A DNA stretch of 64,000 bases from Saccharopolyspora soli (GTDB taxonomy: Bacteria; Actinomycetota; Actinomycetes; Mycobacteriales; Pseudonocardiaceae), in NCBI RefSeq assembly GCF_022678645.1, contig NZ_JALBWV010000043.1:1-64000 (forward strand), written 5' to 3'. Both the position numbers and the translations under genes were made by a program. The notes beneath the pieces are model-generated. The model was given only the letters and a program-made list of their open reading frames with translations, did not search any database and had not been told where the DNA came from. Of the stretch, positions 1 through 8,963 are shown piece by piece (within the stretch, counting starts at the first letter, position 1; each line of letters opens with the position of its first letter).

Positions 1-84
1 TCCGGGTTCCGGGTTCCGGGTTCCGGGTTCCGGGTTCCGGGTTCCGGGTTCCGGGTTCCGGGTTCCGGGTTCCGGGTTCCGGGT
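1..84. repeat. Twelve perfect copies of a 7-bp tandem repeat
   Basis: The window opens inside a perfect tandem array of the heptamer TCCGGGT, twelve copies to base 84. The array may continue to the left of the window. It lies downstream of the leftward diguanylate cyclase gene. Unit length 7 would shift the frame at each copy number change, and no convincing gene runs through it. Confidence 0.95.
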
Positions 85-183
85 GAAGCGTGGATCTTAC
101 CGTGCTGCGCCGGGGAATTCGGTCGCCGGTGGAGCTGCAGCGCGGTGGGCATGGCGGTCGATCCTAGCCGAGTCGCAACCGCC

Positions 184-1710
184 TCAACCCGTGGTCGACC
201 GGTCCGCGGCGGGCTGGCTCCGGTCGATCTCCACGCGGTTGCGCCCAGCCCGTTTCGCCCGGTACAGCGCGATGTCGGCGGCCGCGAACAGGTGCTCCAG
301 CTTCGCCGGACCGGCCGCGACGCCGATGCTGACCGTCGGCGCCTTCGTGATGCGCCCCAGCACCAACTGCCAGTCGTGCCGGTGCACCGCTGATCGGATC
401 CGTTCGGCGACGATCGGACCGGCGTTGCGGGAGTCCTCCGAAGCATCGACCAGGAGCACCACGAACTCGTCGCCAGCCCACCGGCAGAGCAGATCGTCGG
501 CGCGGCATTCGCGGCGCAGCAGGTGCGCGACCTCCTGGAGCACCACGTCACCCGCGGTGTGCCCGGCCAGGTCGTTGACGTCCTTGAACCAGTCCACGTC
601 CAGCAGCAACAGCCACGGCACCCGCCCGGCGGCGGCAGTCCGCTCCAGCAGCATCGGGGCGTGGCGTTCCAGGCCGAGGCGGTTGGTGAGGCCGGTCAGC
701 GGATCGCGCAGCGCGGCCTCGCGGGCGGCCATCGCCATGCGCTGGGCCTGCACCGCCACCCGGCGCTGCTCCAACGCCTGGCCCAGACCTTCCTGGAGCA
801 CCTCCACCGCAGTGCTGCTCGCGGCGACCGTTCGGCGCAACGCGGCGGCCTCGCCGACCGGGTCGCTGAGCGCTTCGCAGATCGCCGCGAGGTCCAGGGA
901 GAACTGCATCATCAGCATGGTGTCGCGGATCGTCTCCGCGCCGTCCAGGGCGCGGCTGGCGAACGTCCGCGCTTCCTCCTGCCGGTGCTGTTCACGGCGC
1001 ACCACGGCCAGCACCCAGTTCGCCACCGACGCGGTGAACCAGTCGTCGGCGGCGCGGCCCAGCGCCAGCGCCTCCAGGCCGATCCGTTCCGCCAACTCCA
1101 CCTCGCCGACCCCGGCCAGTGCCCGCGCGAAACCGGCCAGCGCCGAACGCTTCACCTGACCTGGTTTGGCCAGCGACTGCGACTCGTCGAACAGGTCGCG
1201 GGCCAGCGTGAACTGCGCAGTGCTGGACTCGCTCGGGTTCGTCACGGCGCGGAACACCCGCGCGTTGCCCTCCCGGTTCAGGCAGTGCGCCAACGCTGCC
1301 TGATCACCCGCGTCGCGGGCGATCTGCACCGACAGCGCCATCAGGTTCAGCGCCGGGCCGCGATGCCCGATCGTCTCCAGCAGGTAGCCGAGGATGCTGA
1401 TGGTGTGCGCGGCGGCCGCCCCCTCCGGGTGGTCCACGTCCAGCTCGGTCCAACCTTCGGCCACCAGTTCTAGGGCGAGCGGGATGTGTTCGAGGCGCCA
1501 CGCCAGCGAGGCGCGGTGCACCAGCACGGTGGACCGGTTCCACCGTTCATCGACGCGGTGGGGCCCGGTTGCGATCAACTCGTCGAACGCCATGTCGGCC
1601 TCGGCGAAGCGACCGGAATCCAGCAGCAACCGCACCTGGCGGTCTTGGGCCGGTAGATGGCCGACCATCAGCGGATCATCCTGCTGCACTGCGTCCTCGC
1701 AGGAGCACAC
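184..1710 (-). CDS. GGDEF-domain diguanylate cyclase with helical-repeat N-terminus
   Basis: About 508 residues. The C-terminal third is a GGDEF domain, which makes cyclic di-GMP from two GTP. It begins at the DPLTGLTNR motif, has DVDWFKDVND, and the active-site loop reads AGDEF, a common active variant of GGDEF. An RxxD product-inhibition site (RADD) sits five residues before AGDEF. The N-terminal 300 residues are leucine/alanine-rich helices of TPR type, with no membrane segment, so the protein is probably cytoplasmic and senses through protein contacts. The reading frame opens at a GTG at 1710; an internal ATG about 15 codons in is an alternative because no strong ribosome site precedes either. 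Downstream (leftward) there is only the heptamer repeat. Confidence 0.85.
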   Translation of the reverse strand: MCSCEDAVQQDDPLMVGHLPAQDRQVRLLLDSGRFAEADMAFDELIATGPHRVDERWNRSTVLVHRASLAWRLEHIPLALELVAEGWTELDVDHPEGAAAAHTISILGYLLETIGHRGPALNLMALSVQIARDAGDQAALAHCLNREGNARVFRAVTNPSESSTAQFTLARDLFDESQSLAKPGQVKRSALAGFARALAGVGEVELAERIGLEALALGRAADDWFTASVANWVLAVVRREQHRQEEARTFASRALDGAETIRDTMLMMQFSLDLAAICEALSDPVGEAAALRRTVAASSTAVEVLQEGLGQALEQRRVAVQAQRMAMAAREAALRDPLTGLTNRLGLERHAPMLLERTAAAGRVPWLLLLDVDWFKDVNDLAGHTAGDVVLQEVAHLLRRECRADDLLCRWAGDEFVVLLVDASEDSRNAGPIVAERIRSAVHRHDWQLVLGRITKAPTVSIGVAAGPAKLEHLFAAADIALYRAKRAGRNRVEIDRSQPAADRSTTG

Positions 1711-1755
1711 CTAGTAGCGGAACCGCGTGCCGGTGCGGTTTTGTTTGAATACAGG

Positions 1756-2442
1756 CTACCGGGTGCGACCGTGACCGTACTTGTCGTAGTGCACGACCTC
1801 GTCCAGCGGCAGTCGATGCCGCCAGCCGTGCCGTTCCAGGTCGGGCGTGTCGGCCAGCGTCCGCACCGGTCCCACGCACAACCATGCCACCGGACGCAAG
1901 CCGGATGGAATGCTCAGCAGGCGGCGCAGGAACTCCTCGCGGTAGAAGCTGACCCAGCCGACGCCCAATCCTTCGGCGGTGGCGGTCAGCCACAGGTTCT
2001 GGATGGCCAGGCACACCGAGTACAGCCCGGCGTCGGCGATCGCGTGGCGGCCGAGGACCTGGGGCGCACCCCGGCTCGGGTCGTAGGTGACGGCGATGCC
2101 CAGCGAGGATTCCACGATGCCCTCGACCTTGATCTTGGCGAAGGCGTCGGCGCGTTCCGCGTCGAGCTGGGCGGCGAACACGCTGCGCTCGGCGAGCACG
2201 TGCTCGCGGAAGGCGCGGCGGATCGAGTCGTCGCGGACCAGCACGAAGTCCCACGGTTGGGACAGGCCGACGCTGGGCGCGCGGTGCGCGGCGGTCAGCA
2301 CGCGGCGCAGCGCGTTTTCGGGGATTTCGCCACCGGTGAACTCCCGGCGCACGTCACGGCGGCGGTTGATCACCTCGTAGAGGTCTGCGGCAGGGGTGGA
2401 ATCGGTCAACTGGGGTACTCGTCCGGCGATCGTCATCGCCAT
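1756..2442 (-). CDS. bluB: 5,6-dimethylbenzimidazole synthase BluB
   Basis: 228 residues of the nitroreductase fold, full length for BluB, which converts reduced FMN with oxygen to 5,6-dimethylbenzimidazole, the lower ligand of vitamin B12. BluB-typical signatures are RRDVRREF near residue 30, HRAPSVGLSQPWDF near residue 55 and the GLGVGWVSFY segment near residue 160. These distinguish it from general nitroreductases. No other cobalamin gene is in the window apart from a CobW-like protein of different role. It reads leftward towards the diguanylate cyclase, 45 bp away, and may share a transcript with it. Confidence 0.9.
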   Translation of the reverse strand: MAMTIAGRVPQLTDSTPAADLYEVINRRRDVRREFTGGEIPENALRRVLTAAHRAPSVGLSQPWDFVLVRDDSIRRAFREHVLAERSVFAAQLDAERADAFAKIKVEGIVESSLGIAVTYDPSRGAPQVLGRHAIADAGLYSVCLAIQNLWLTATAEGLGVGWVSFYREEFLRRLLSIPSGLRPVAWLCVGPVRTLADTPDLERHGWRHRLPLDEVVHYDKYGHGRTR

Positions 2443-2513
2443 CCATCCTGCCGTGCCGAGGCGGGCGACGACGTGACGGGCACCCCGTGCCCGCTCAGCA
2501 GTCCGCAGGCGCC

Positions 2514-2548
2514 GGGAGGTGCCGATTTCGCGGGAATCGGCACCTCCC
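2514..2548. terminator. Perfect 14-bp stem-loop after the ribosomal operon
   Basis: GGGAGGTGCCGATT pairs perfectly with AATCGGCACCTCCC around a 7-nt loop. It lies between the end of rpsR and the start of bluB, both leftward, so it probably ends the zinc-starvation ribosomal transcript before bluB. There is no U tract, as is usual in actinobacteria. Confidence 0.7.
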
Positions 2549-2600
2549 CGCGGTCAGGGGCCGCTGCCTGCGCAGCCAGTACAGGGACGGTGCGGATGCG

Positions 2601-2840
2601 TCATTTGCGGGTGTTCGCGGGGTAGGGGAGGAGGGCCATTTCGCGGGCGTTCTTGATCGCCTTCGCGACCTCGCGCTGTTCCTGCATGGTCAGACCGGTG
2701 ACCCGCCGGGAGCGGATCTTGCCCCGGTCGGAGAGGAACTTGCGCAGCAGCGCGGTGTTCTTCCAGTCGACCTCGGTGACACCTTCGCGTTGCAGCAGGT
2801 TGGGCTTGCGGCGGTAACTGCGCCGTTCGGCGTTCGGCAC
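2601..2840 (-). CDS. rpsR: 30S ribosomal protein S18, zinc-independent paralogue
   Basis: 79 residues with the S18 core [15 protein letters not shown] and [20 protein letters not shown]. It contains no cysteine, so it is the alternative zinc-independent (C-minus) form. Start is GTG at 2840, three bases after the S14 stop codon. It is the last gene of the leftward rpmB-rpmG-rpsN-rpsR operon. In mycobacteria this four-gene operon is repressed by Zur and expressed when zinc is scarce, to release zinc held by the normal ribosomal proteins; the same control is inferred here. Confidence 0.95.
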   Translation of the reverse strand: MPNAERRSYRRKPNLLQREGVTEVDWKNTALLRKFLSDRGKIRSRRVTGLTMQEQREVAKAIKNAREMALLPYPANTRK

Positions 2841-2843
2841 GGC

Positions 2844-3149
2844 TCACCAACTCGACTTCGTCACGCCGGGCAGTTCACCGGAGTGCGCCAACTCCCGCAG
2901 CCGCACCCGGGACACGCCGAACTTGCGGAAGTAGCCGCGCGGACGGCCGTCGACGGCGTCCCGGTTGCGCACCCGCACCGGGCTGGCGTCGCGCGGCTGG
3001 CGCTGCAACTCGCGCTGCGCGGCTACGCGCTCTTCAGAACTGCTGCCTGGCGCGACGATGATCTTCTTCAACTCGGCGCGCCGCTGCGCATAGCGGGCGA
3101 CGATCTCGCGCCGCTGCTCGTTGCGCGCGATCTTGGACTTCTTGGCCAC
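2844..3149 (-). CDS. rpsN: 30S ribosomal protein S14, zinc-independent paralogue
   Basis: 101 residues, the long S14 form without the CxxC...CxxC zinc-binding site: [19 protein letters not shown] at the N-terminus and the [17 protein letters not shown] signature near the C-terminus. Start is the GTG at 3149, preceded by GGAAGGG at good spacing; upstream extension of the frame is not used. It is followed by rpsR after 3 bases. About 143 bp separate it from rpmG, and that gap carries a copy of an interspersed repeat. Confidence 0.95.
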   Translation of the reverse strand: MAKKSKIARNEQRREIVARYAQRRAELKKIIVAPGSSSEERVAAQRELQRQPRDASPVRVRNRDAVDGRPRGYFRKFGVSRVRLRELAHSGELPGVTKSSW

Positions 3150-3256
3150 TCGGCCCTTCCTTTCGATGTCAGGAGCCCGTCGGCGGCAATCCGGGCCGGT
3201 CTCATACTCAAGTCGGGAATCCCGCAGTCGAGGCGGCGTCTGAGGTTCCGCTACCC

Positions 3257-3270
3257 GCACCGCCACGCAA
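3257..3270. repeat. Interspersed repeat core, copy C
   Basis: GCACCGCCACGCAA lies in the 143-bp gap between rpsN and rpmG and differs at one base from the cores at 5614 and 8015. Only the core and a few flanking bases are shared. Confidence 0.5.
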
Positions 3271-3292
3271 GACGCGCCTGAAAATTCGAGTA

Positions 3293-3460
3293 TTAGCGTT
3301 CTTCGCGGAATTCGACGTGTTTGCGGGCCACCGGGTCGTACTTGCGCAGGACCAGGCGGTCCGGGTTGTTGCGGCGGTTCTTGGTGGTCACGTACGTGAA
3401 TCCGGTACCGGCGGTGGACCGCAGTTTGACCACCGGGCGGACGTCGGTGCTCTTGGCCAT
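3293..3460 (-). CDS. rpmG: 50S ribosomal protein L33, zinc-independent paralogue
   Basis: 55 residues beginning [20 protein letters not shown], with the L33 core [22 protein letters not shown]. The cysteines that bind zinc in the standard protein are absent. The start ATG overlaps the rpmB stop codon by one base (TGATG), so the two are translationally coupled. Part of the leftward zinc-independent ribosomal operon. Confidence 0.95.
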   Translation of the reverse strand: MAKSTDVRPVVKLRSTAGTGFTYVTTKNRRNNPDRLVLRKYDPVARKHVEFREER

Positions 3461-3696
3461 CAGATTCGCTCTCCTCGTGCTCGCAGCTGCGCCACCACGG
3501 CCTCGATGCCCCGTTTCTCGATCGTCTTCATCCCCTTCGTCGACACCCGCAGCCGGATCCAGCGGCCTTCGGACGGCAGCCAGTAGCGACGCCGTTGCAC
3601 GTTGGGCAGCCAGCGGCGTCGGGTGCGGTGGTTGGAGTGGGAGACCTGGTTGCCGTAGCCGGGTTTCCTCCCGGTGACCTGGCAGCGGATGGACAT
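3460..3696 (-). CDS. rpmB: 50S ribosomal protein L28, zinc-independent paralogue
   Basis: 78 residues with the L28 pattern [25 protein letters not shown] and the C-terminal [17 protein letters not shown] segment. One cysteine remains, but the CxxC pairs of the zinc form are missing. It is the first gene of the leftward operon; its start at 3696 lies just below the Zur-like site, so repression of this gene would control all four. The divergent CobW-like gene starts about 100 bp away. Confidence 0.93.
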   Translation of the reverse strand: MSIRCQVTGRKPGYGNQVSHSNHRTRRRWLPNVQRRRYWLPSEGRWIRLRVSTKGMKTIEKRGIEAVVAQLRARGERI

Positions 3697-3713
3697 GATC
3701 AACCTCTCGATAA

Positions 3714-3728
3714 CGACATTCATTTTCA
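3714..3728. promoter_or_regulatory. Candidate Zur operator between rpmB and the CobW-like gene
   Basis: On the minus strand this reads TGAAAATGAATGTCG. Its left half matches the actinobacterial Zur consensus TGAAAATnATTTTCA, while the right half is degenerate. Position between divergent zinc-starvation genes fits a Zur site controlling both sides. Family knowledge supports the logic; the match itself is only partial. Confidence 0.5.
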
Positions 3729-3793
3729 TTATGACACGAATGAGGGTAACGTGTGGCCGAGTCAGATGAAAACCGTTGTCGATTGAGGTGGGG

Positions 3794-5038
3794 ATGGGAA
3801 CCGAGTCGTCCGCGAACCAGCGGACTCCGCTGATCATGGTGGCCGGGATCCGCGCGGAGCAGGTCGCGGCAGCCGCCGAGGCGGCGCGGCGGGAAGACCC
3901 GGCGGGCACCGCGCTCGTGCACCACGACCTGCGCGAAGTCGCTCACGGCGTGGTCCGGCGCTTAGTCCGGCACGGCGATGCCGAACGCACCGCGGTGCTC
4001 GAACTCGCGCACGGTTGCGTGTCCTGCACGCTGCGCGAAGACATGCTGCCGCTGCTGCGGCGGCTGGCCGCCGAGCCCGATGTGGCGCGGATCGTCGTCC
4101 AGCTCGATCCGGCGCTGGAGCCGGAGACGATCTGCTGGGCGTTGCGGCACGTGGTGGTGGACGACCGTCCGATCGTCGACGACGTCGACATCGAGGCCGT
4201 GGTCACCACCGTCGACTTGGCGACCTGGCTCGCCGACGCGACCGGTGGCGAAGAACTCGTCGAGCGCGGGCTCGGTGGCAGCGCGGACGACGAGCGCACC
4301 GTCGCGCAGGTCGCGGTGGGGCAGGTCGAATTCGCCGACGCGATCGTGCTCGCGGGCCGCGCCGACGACCGCTGGAAGCAGGTGCGCACCGCGGCCGTGC
4401 TCACCCGGCTCACCCCGACCGCGCCTGCGATGCACCTCGATGACCTGGGATTTTCCCGGTTGCTGGGCGAAGTGCCGGGTGGTGCGCGGCGCGGCGCGAT
4501 CGACGGGCCGCACGGGCCGTTGCTGCGCGGGCAGCCGCCGCTGGACACCGATGCCGGGGTGTCGACGGTGCTGTTCGAAGAACGTCGGCCGTTCCACCCC
4601 GGACGACTGCACGAGGCGATCGACGTGCTGCTGGACGGTGTGGTGCGCACTCGTGGCCGGGTCTGGGTGGCCAGCCAGCCGGACATCGCGCTGTGGCTGG
4701 AGTCCGCCGGTGGTGGGCTCGGCGTGGCGCACGGCGGGCCGTGGCTGGCCGCGCTGGAGCCGGACCAGTGGGCGGATGTTTCGCCCGAGCGCCAGGTCAG
4801 GGCCTCGCTGACCTGGGACGACTACTACGGCGACCGGATCCAGGAGCTAGTGGTGATCGCCCACGAGGCCAGTCCGCGGGACATCGTCCGCGCCCTGCGC
4901 CACGCGTTGCTCACCGACGACGAGCTCGCCGCCGGTGATCAGGCGTGGGCGAGCTACGACGACCCGTTCGTCGAGTGGCACACCGACCCGTGCGATGCCG
5001 ACCCGGCGGAGAACTCGACCTCGAAGGAGCGCACATGA
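3794..5038 (+). CDS. CobW/COG0523-like protein lacking the GTP-binding P-loop
   Basis: About 414 residues. It has the CobW-type metal motif as [12 protein letters not shown] near residue 85, a CobW C-terminal domain, and [16 protein letters not shown] typical of this family. The N-terminus reads [17 protein letters not shown] where GTPase members carry GxxxxGKT, so GTP binding is probably lost. It stands next to the zinc-independent ribosomal genes, as does the CobW-domain protein Mrf in mycobacteria, which recruits a hibernation factor to such ribosomes; a similar role is an inference. Start chosen at the ATG 3794 with GAGG upstream; a TTG at 3776 is also open. Its stop overlaps the next start (ATGA). 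Confidence 0.75.
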   Translation: MGTESSANQRTPLIMVAGIRAEQVAAAAEAARREDPAGTALVHHDLREVAHGVVRRLVRHGDAERTAVLELAHGCVSCTLREDMLPLLRRLAAEPDVARIVVQLDPALEPETICWALRHVVVDDRPIVDDVDIEAVVTTVDLATWLADATGGEELVERGLGGSADDERTVAQVAVGQVEFADAIVLAGRADDRWKQVRTAAVLTRLTPTAPAMHLDDLGFSRLLGEVPGGARRGAIDGPHGPLLRGQPPLDTDAGVSTVLFEERRPFHPGRLHEAIDVLLDGVVRTRGRVWVASQPDIALWLESAGGGLGVAHGGPWLAALEPDQWADVSPERQVRASLTWDDYYGDRIQELVVIAHEASPRDIVRALRHALLTDDELAAGDQAWASYDDPFVEWHTDPCDADPAENSTSKERT

Positions 5039-5286
5039 AGCCCGGAATCCATCCCGAGTACCGGCCGGTGGTGTTCCAGGACCGCACCACCGGAGACCGC
5101 TTCCTGACCCGCTCCACCGCGACGTCCGACGCGCGGACCGAGTGGTCGGATGGCAACACCTACCCGCTGGTCGTGGTCGACGTGACCGCGTACTCGCACC
5201 CGTTCTGGACCGGCGAGCAGCGGGTGCTCGACACCCAGGGCCGCGTCGAGAAGTTCCGCCGCCGGTACGGCGACCGCATCACCTGA
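5035..5286 (+). CDS. rpmE: 50S ribosomal protein L31 type B
   Basis: 83 residues, [20 protein letters not shown], the type B (zinc-independent) L31 with [26 protein letters not shown] at the C-terminus and no cysteine. AAGGAG lies before the ATG, which overlaps the stop of the CobW-like gene by four bases (ATGA). It belongs to the rightward half of the divergent zinc-starvation locus. Confidence 0.95.
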   Translation: MKPGIHPEYRPVVFQDRTTGDRFLTRSTATSDARTEWSDGNTYPLVVVDVTAYSHPFWTGEQRVLDTQGRVEKFRRRYGDRIT

Positions 5287-5295
5287 TCGCGGGAG

Positions 5296-5325
5296 GGTTC
5301 GCAATTTCTCGCGAAATTGCGAACC
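5296..5325. terminator. Perfect 12-bp hairpin between rpmE and rpmF
   Basis: GGTTCGCAATTT and AAATTGCGAACC form a perfect stem with a six-base loop. Lying between two genes of one apparent operon, it may act as a partial terminator or RNA-stability element rather than a full stop. Confidence 0.6.
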
Positions 5326-5354
5326 ACCCCGGCACAACCCACGGAAGGACCGTC

Positions 5355-5507
5355 ATGGCTGTTCCCAAGCGGAAGACGTCCCGCAGCAACACCCGGCACC
5401 GCCGTTCTCAGTGGAAGGCGGCGGCGCCCGACCTGGTGCCGATCATCGTCGACGGCAAGCGCAAGCTGGTGCCGCGCGCTCTCATCAGGCACTTCCACCA
5501 GCGGTGA
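5355..5507 (+). CDS. rpmF: 50S ribosomal protein L32, zinc-independent form
   Basis: 50 residues, [21 protein letters not shown], followed by DLVPI...[17 protein letters not shown]. The standard L32 has two CxxC pairs after the SQWK segment; here none is present. GGAAGGA precedes the ATG. It completes a set of six cysteine-poor ribosomal proteins around the Zur-like site. Confidence 0.93.
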   Translation: MAVPKRKTSRSNTRHRRSQWKAAAPDLVPIIVDGKRKLVPRALIRHFHQR

Positions 5508-5560
5508 TCGATCCGGGGCGGGTGCTCACCGAGGGTGCTGCGGAGCACGCCTGAGCGCCC

Positions 5561-5627
5561 GTCTTTGATCTTGTTTTTGAACCGGGAAGCCGCTTAGCCC
5601 ACCTACGCTACTTGCACCGCCAGGCAA
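5561..5627. repeat. Interspersed intergenic repeat, copy A
   Basis: This stretch, read in reverse complement, matches 12549-12611: both contain CAAGATCAAAG, AGCGGCT, GTAGGTGGGC and GCGGTGCAAG in the same order. The core GCACCGCCAGGCAA (5614-5627) recurs with one changed base at 3257-3270 and 8015-8028. A dispersed non-coding repeat family is the simplest reading. Confidence 0.7.
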
Positions 5628-5693
5628 ACCGAGTTCAAAGACAGGCTTTGAGCGGAGACGGGTGTCACGCGGTTCCGCGATGTCCGGCGGGGT

Positions 5694-5710
5694 TCTCAGC
5701 TACTTCTCAG
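5694..5710 (+). promoter_or_regulatory. MprA-type direct repeat upstream of mprA
   Basis: TCTCAG occurs twice with an 11-bp period (5694-5699 and 5705-5710), 17 bp before the mprA start. The same arrangement precedes pepD at 10375. In mycobacteria MprA binds loosely conserved direct repeats of this kind in front of mprA and pepD, so this is probably an autoregulatory site. Confidence 0.75.
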
Positions 5711-5726
5711 GGCCAGGGGTAAGACT

Positions 5727-6428
5727 GTGCCCATGCGCATCCTCGTCGTCGACGACGATCGTGCCGTGCGGGAGTCCCTGCGAAGGTCGTTGCAGTTCAA
5801 CGGGTACCAGGTCGAGCTCGCCGCGGACGGTCAACAGGCCCTGGACTTCCTGGCCAGCAGCCGCCCGGACGCCATGGTGCTGGATGTCATGATGCCCCGC
5901 CTGGACGGGCTGGAGGTCGCCCGCCGGCTCCGCAGCACCGGCGATGACCTGCCGATCCTGGTGCTGACCGCGCGAGACGCGGTGTCCGACCGGGTCGCCG
6001 GTCTCGACGCTGGCGCCGATGACTACCTCCCCAAGCCGTTCGCGCTGGAAGAGCTGCTCGCCAGGCTGCGGGCGCTGCTGCGCCGCGCCACCCCACCGGA
6101 CCTCGGGCTGGACGCCCAACCGGCCGCGCTGCGCTTCGCCGACCTGGAGCTGGACCCCGGCACCCGCGAGGTCCGCCGAGGCGAGCGCCCGATCAGCCTG
6201 ACCCGCACCGAATTCGCCCTGCTGGAACTGCTGATGGCGCACCCCAAGCAGGTGCTGACCCGCAGTCGCCTGCTGGAGGACGTGTGGGGCTATGACTTCC
6301 CGACCTCGGGCAACGCCCTGGAGGTCTACGTCGGATACCTGCGCCGCAAGACCGAGGCCGAGGGTGAACCGCGGCTGATCCACACGGTCCGCGGCGTCGG
6401 TTACGTGCTTCGAGAGACGCCACCGTGA
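5727..6428 (+). CDS. mprA: OmpR-family response regulator MprA
   Basis: 233 residues: receiver domain with acidic pocket DDD at residues 9-11, phospho-acceptor Asp53 in VLDVMMP, Thr in LTARD and Lys in PKPF, followed by an OmpR-type winged helix ([22 protein letters not shown]). Synteny with mprB, and the later pepD, moaB and mscL, matches the mycobacterial MprAB envelope-stress locus. The ATG two codons downstream (5733) is an equally good start. The stop overlaps the mprB start (GTGA). Likely autoregulated through the TCTCAG repeats. Confidence 0.9.
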   Translation: MPMRILVVDDDRAVRESLRRSLQFNGYQVELAADGQQALDFLASSRPDAMVLDVMMPRLDGLEVARRLRSTGDDLPILVLTARDAVSDRVAGLDAGADDYLPKPFALEELLARLRALLRRATPPDLGLDAQPAALRFADLELDPGTREVRRGERPISLTRTEFALLELLMAHPKQVLTRSRLLEDVWGYDFPTSGNALEVYVGYLRRKTEAEGEPRLIHTVRGVGYVLRETPP

Positions 6429-7858
6429 CAGTCCCCGCTCCACCCCCGCCCGGCCTGGACCAGTCGCCCACCAGCAACGGCCGGTTCCAACGCGTGTCGC
6501 TGCGCAACCGCGTCACTTGGCTGGCCGCGATCTGCGTGGCCGGTGCCGTCGCACTGGTGTCCGTGGCGGCCTTCGTAACCGTGCACGACAGCCTCTACCA
6601 GCAGCTCGACGACAACCTCACCGAGCGCGCGGTGGAAGCGGCCGAAGGTCCGCTGGTTCGCACCGCGGACCTGCAACAGGTGCCGGTGGCCTTCTTCGTG
6701 GCAGCCAACTTCAAGATCAGCGTGCTGTCCGCGGACGGCGTCGTGGTGGGCCCGCCCGACCGGCCGCCGTTGAGCTACGCGGAGCTGGCGGTCGCCAGGG
6801 GCGAGAGCCGCGAGTCGCTGCGCACCGACCCGCGCACCAACAGCCGCGTGGTCGCGGTGCCGACCGGTCAGAACGCCGCGCTGGTGATGTCCAGTCCGCT
6901 GGCACCTACCCAGCGGACGCTCGCGCAGCTGAGCGTGGTGCTGGTGGTGATGGGCGGCGCCGGAATCCTGCTCGCGGCTGCTGCCGGGACCGCGGTGGCC
7001 CGAGCCGGACTGCGACCGGTGCAGCGGCTGACCGCGGCGGCCGAACGCGTCGCGCTCACCGGCGACCTGCGCCCGATACCGGTTGGCGGGGACGACGAGC
7101 TGGCCCGGTTGACCACGAGTTTCAACGGGATGCTCATCGCGCTGGCCGAGTCGCAGGAACGGCAGCGGCGGCTGGTGGCCGACGCCGGGCACGAGCTGCG
7201 CACCCCGCTGACCTCGCTGCGCACCAACCTGGAACTGCTGATGGCATCGGCTCGACCGGGTGCGCCGACACTGTCCGAACAGGACCGCGCGGAGATGTTC
7301 GCCGACGTCGAGGCGCAGGTGACCGAACTGTCCGCACTGGTCGGCGACCTCGTCGAGCTGGCCAGGGAGGACACCCCGCAGGCGGTGCACGAGCCGGTCG
7401 ACCTGGTCGACGTGGTGGAGCGCGCGCTGAGCCGGGCGCGACGGCGGGCAGCGGGCGTCGAGTTCGACGTCCACCTGCAACCGTGGGTGATGATGGGCGA
7501 CGCCACTGCGCTGGAGCGGGCGGTGCTCAACCTGCTGGACAACGCGGCGAAGTGGAGTCCGGACGGCGGTCGGGTGCGGGTGGATCTGCATCCGGACGAG
7601 CCCACCAGCGGAGCGGTCGTGCTGGAGGTCGCAGACAGCGGGCCGGGCATCTCCACCGCGGACCGGCCGTACGTGTTCGAACGCTTCTACCGCTCGTCCG
7701 ACGCACGGCCCCTGCCGGGCTCCGGGCTGGGCCTGTCGATCGTGAAGCAGGTCGCCGAGCGGCACGGCGGTACGGTCTGGGCCGGTGAGGCGCCCGAGGG
7801 CGGTGCGCTGCTGCGCATGTCACTACCCGGAAGCACGCCGTACATCGAACAGCAATGA
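6425..7858 (+). CDS. mprB: Sensor histidine kinase MprB
   Basis: 477 residues. Membrane segments at about 36-57 and 163-185 enclose an extracytoplasmic sensor region. A HAMP segment follows, then the H-box [13 protein letters not shown] with the phosphorylated His near residue 258, and the ATP-binding N, G1 and G2 boxes ([28 protein letters not shown]). It phosphorylates MprA; the mycobacterial pair senses envelope stress. GTG start overlaps the mprA stop. Confidence 0.9.
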   Translation: MTVPAPPPPGLDQSPTSNGRFQRVSLRNRVTWLAAICVAGAVALVSVAAFVTVHDSLYQQLDDNLTERAVEAAEGPLVRTADLQQVPVAFFVAANFKISVLSADGVVVGPPDRPPLSYAELAVARGESRESLRTDPRTNSRVVAVPTGQNAALVMSSPLAPTQRTLAQLSVVLVVMGGAGILLAAAAGTAVARAGLRPVQRLTAAAERVALTGDLRPIPVGGDDELARLTTSFNGMLIALAESQERQRRLVADAGHELRTPLTSLRTNLELLMASARPGAPTLSEQDRAEMFADVEAQVTELSALVGDLVELAREDTPQAVHEPVDLVDVVERALSRARRRAAGVEFDVHLQPWVMMGDATALERAVLNLLDNAAKWSPDGGRVRVDLHPDEPTSGAVVLEVADSGPGISTADRPYVFERFYRSSDARPLPGSGLGLSIVKQVAERHGGTVWAGEAPEGGALLRMSLPGSTPYIEQQ

Positions 7859-8014
7859 ACACCGCACCCCAATCGTGATGTTGGAAATCCGCATTCTCTG
7901 CCCATCACCCGTTCGGGTATGTTGGTTTCTGAGGTTGTGCGGAATGGGCGGCCCCACACCGACGTCGGGCCAGCGGCGCAGCCGCCTCCCGCTACGCCAC
8001 TGGCATCGCTGACC

Positions 8015-8028
8015 GCACCGCCATGCAA
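8015..8028. repeat. Interspersed repeat core, copy D
   Basis: GCACCGCCATGCAA in the mprB-deoR gap differs by one base from the copies at 3257 and 5614. The remaining part of the 227-bp gap holds no gene that I can support. Confidence 0.5.
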
Positions 8029-8085
8029 GGCCGACCCGCTCGCGCAACCGCTTCGGAGTTGACCTGATGTGAGGGGACGGGTGGA

Positions 8086-8889
8086 GTGCTCGCGCGGCAA
8101 CGCCAGGAAGTGATCCTCGACGAGGTTCGGCGGACCGGGGCGGTGCAGGTCGGTGATCTGGTGCAGCGGCTGGGCGTGTCGGACATGACGATCCGCCGCG
8201 ACCTCGACGTGCTGGCCCGCCGCGGCCTGGTGGAGAAGGTCTACGGCGGCGCCACCTCGATGATCGGCCGCAGCACCGACGAGCCGGGTTTCGAAGCCAA
8301 GTCGGTGCGCCAGCTCGCCGAGAAGGAGGCCATCGCGCGGCTGGCCGCCGCGCAGGTCCGGCCGGGCACCGCGATCGGGCTGTCCGCGGGCACCACCACC
8401 TGGACCCTCGCGCGGCACCTCGACGACGTGGCCGACCTGACGGTGGTGACCAACTCGGTGCGGGTCGCCGATGCCCTGCAGCAGCGCGGTCGCACGGATC
8501 GCACGGTGGTGCTGACCGGCGGCGTGCGGACCCCGTCGGATGCGCTGGTCGGGCCGGTCGCGGTGCAGTCGCTGCGCTCGTTGCACCTGGACCTGGTGTT
8601 CCTCGGTGTGCACGGGATGGCGCCGCGGGCCGGGTTCACCACGCCGAACCTCAACGAGAGCGAGACCAACCGGGCGCTGGCCGAGGCGGCTGGCCGGTTG
8701 GTGGTGGTCGCCGACAGCTCCAAGTGGTCGACCGTGGGGATCTCCACGATCGTCGACTTCGACGAGGTGGATCTGCTGATCAGCGACGAGGGATTACCGG
8801 CGGACGCGCGCCAGGTGCTGGCCGAGCACGTCGAGCTGCTGCTGGCCGATCAGCAGGACGCTGATCAGCAAGACGCTGTGGAGGACTGA
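8086..8889 (+). CDS. DeoR-family transcriptional regulator
   Basis: 267 residues. N-terminal helix-turn-helix (VQVGDLVQRLGVSDMTIRRDLDVL, residues about 16-40) followed by the sugar-phosphate-sensing DeoRC domain (GLSAGTTTWTLARHL, VVLTGG, FLGVHGM, VVVADSSKW). It lies before galT and probably controls galactose use through a sugar phosphate. The last codons hold a 15-bp tandem duplication (GATCAGCAGGACGCT repeated with one change), and its TGA overlaps the first micro-ORF ATG. Start is the GTG at 8086 after a GAGGGGA stretch. Confidence 0.88.
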   Translation: MLARQRQEVILDEVRRTGAVQVGDLVQRLGVSDMTIRRDLDVLARRGLVEKVYGGATSMIGRSTDEPGFEAKSVRQLAEKEAIARLAAAQVRPGTAIGLSAGTTTWTLARHLDDVADLTVVTNSVRVADALQQRGRTDRTVVLTGGVRTPSDALVGPVAVQSLRSLHLDLVFLGVHGMAPRAGFTTPNLNESETNRALAEAAGRLVVVADSSKWSTVGISTIVDFDEVDLLISDEGLPADARQVLAEHVELLLADQQDADQQDAVED

Positions 8890-8963
8890 TGAGCGACGCT
8901 TGTTCATCTGCTCATCGAGGCCGACCGGGTGCGGGTGTCCCGCAAGACGCTGCGGAGGACTGA
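8889..8963 (+). CDS. Micro-ORF 1 of three in tandem, 24 codons
   Basis: ATG overlaps the deoR TGA (TGATG) with GGAG nearby. It encodes a 24-residue peptide starting MSDACSSAHRGRPGAG and ending AAED. Its TGA overlaps the next ATG in the same way. The 75-nt frame with a one-base overlap is exactly the 74-bp repeat period, so each repeat unit is one coupled reading frame. Function unknown; it may serve only for translational coupling. No database comparison could be made. Confidence 0.4.
   Translation: MSDACSSAHRGRPGAGVPQDAAED

Noticed and set aside
1-84. Chromosome-end telomere repeat
   Set aside because: Actinobacterial linear ends use palindromic hairpins, not short heptamer arrays, and genes continue normally to the right; the array is simply at the window edge.
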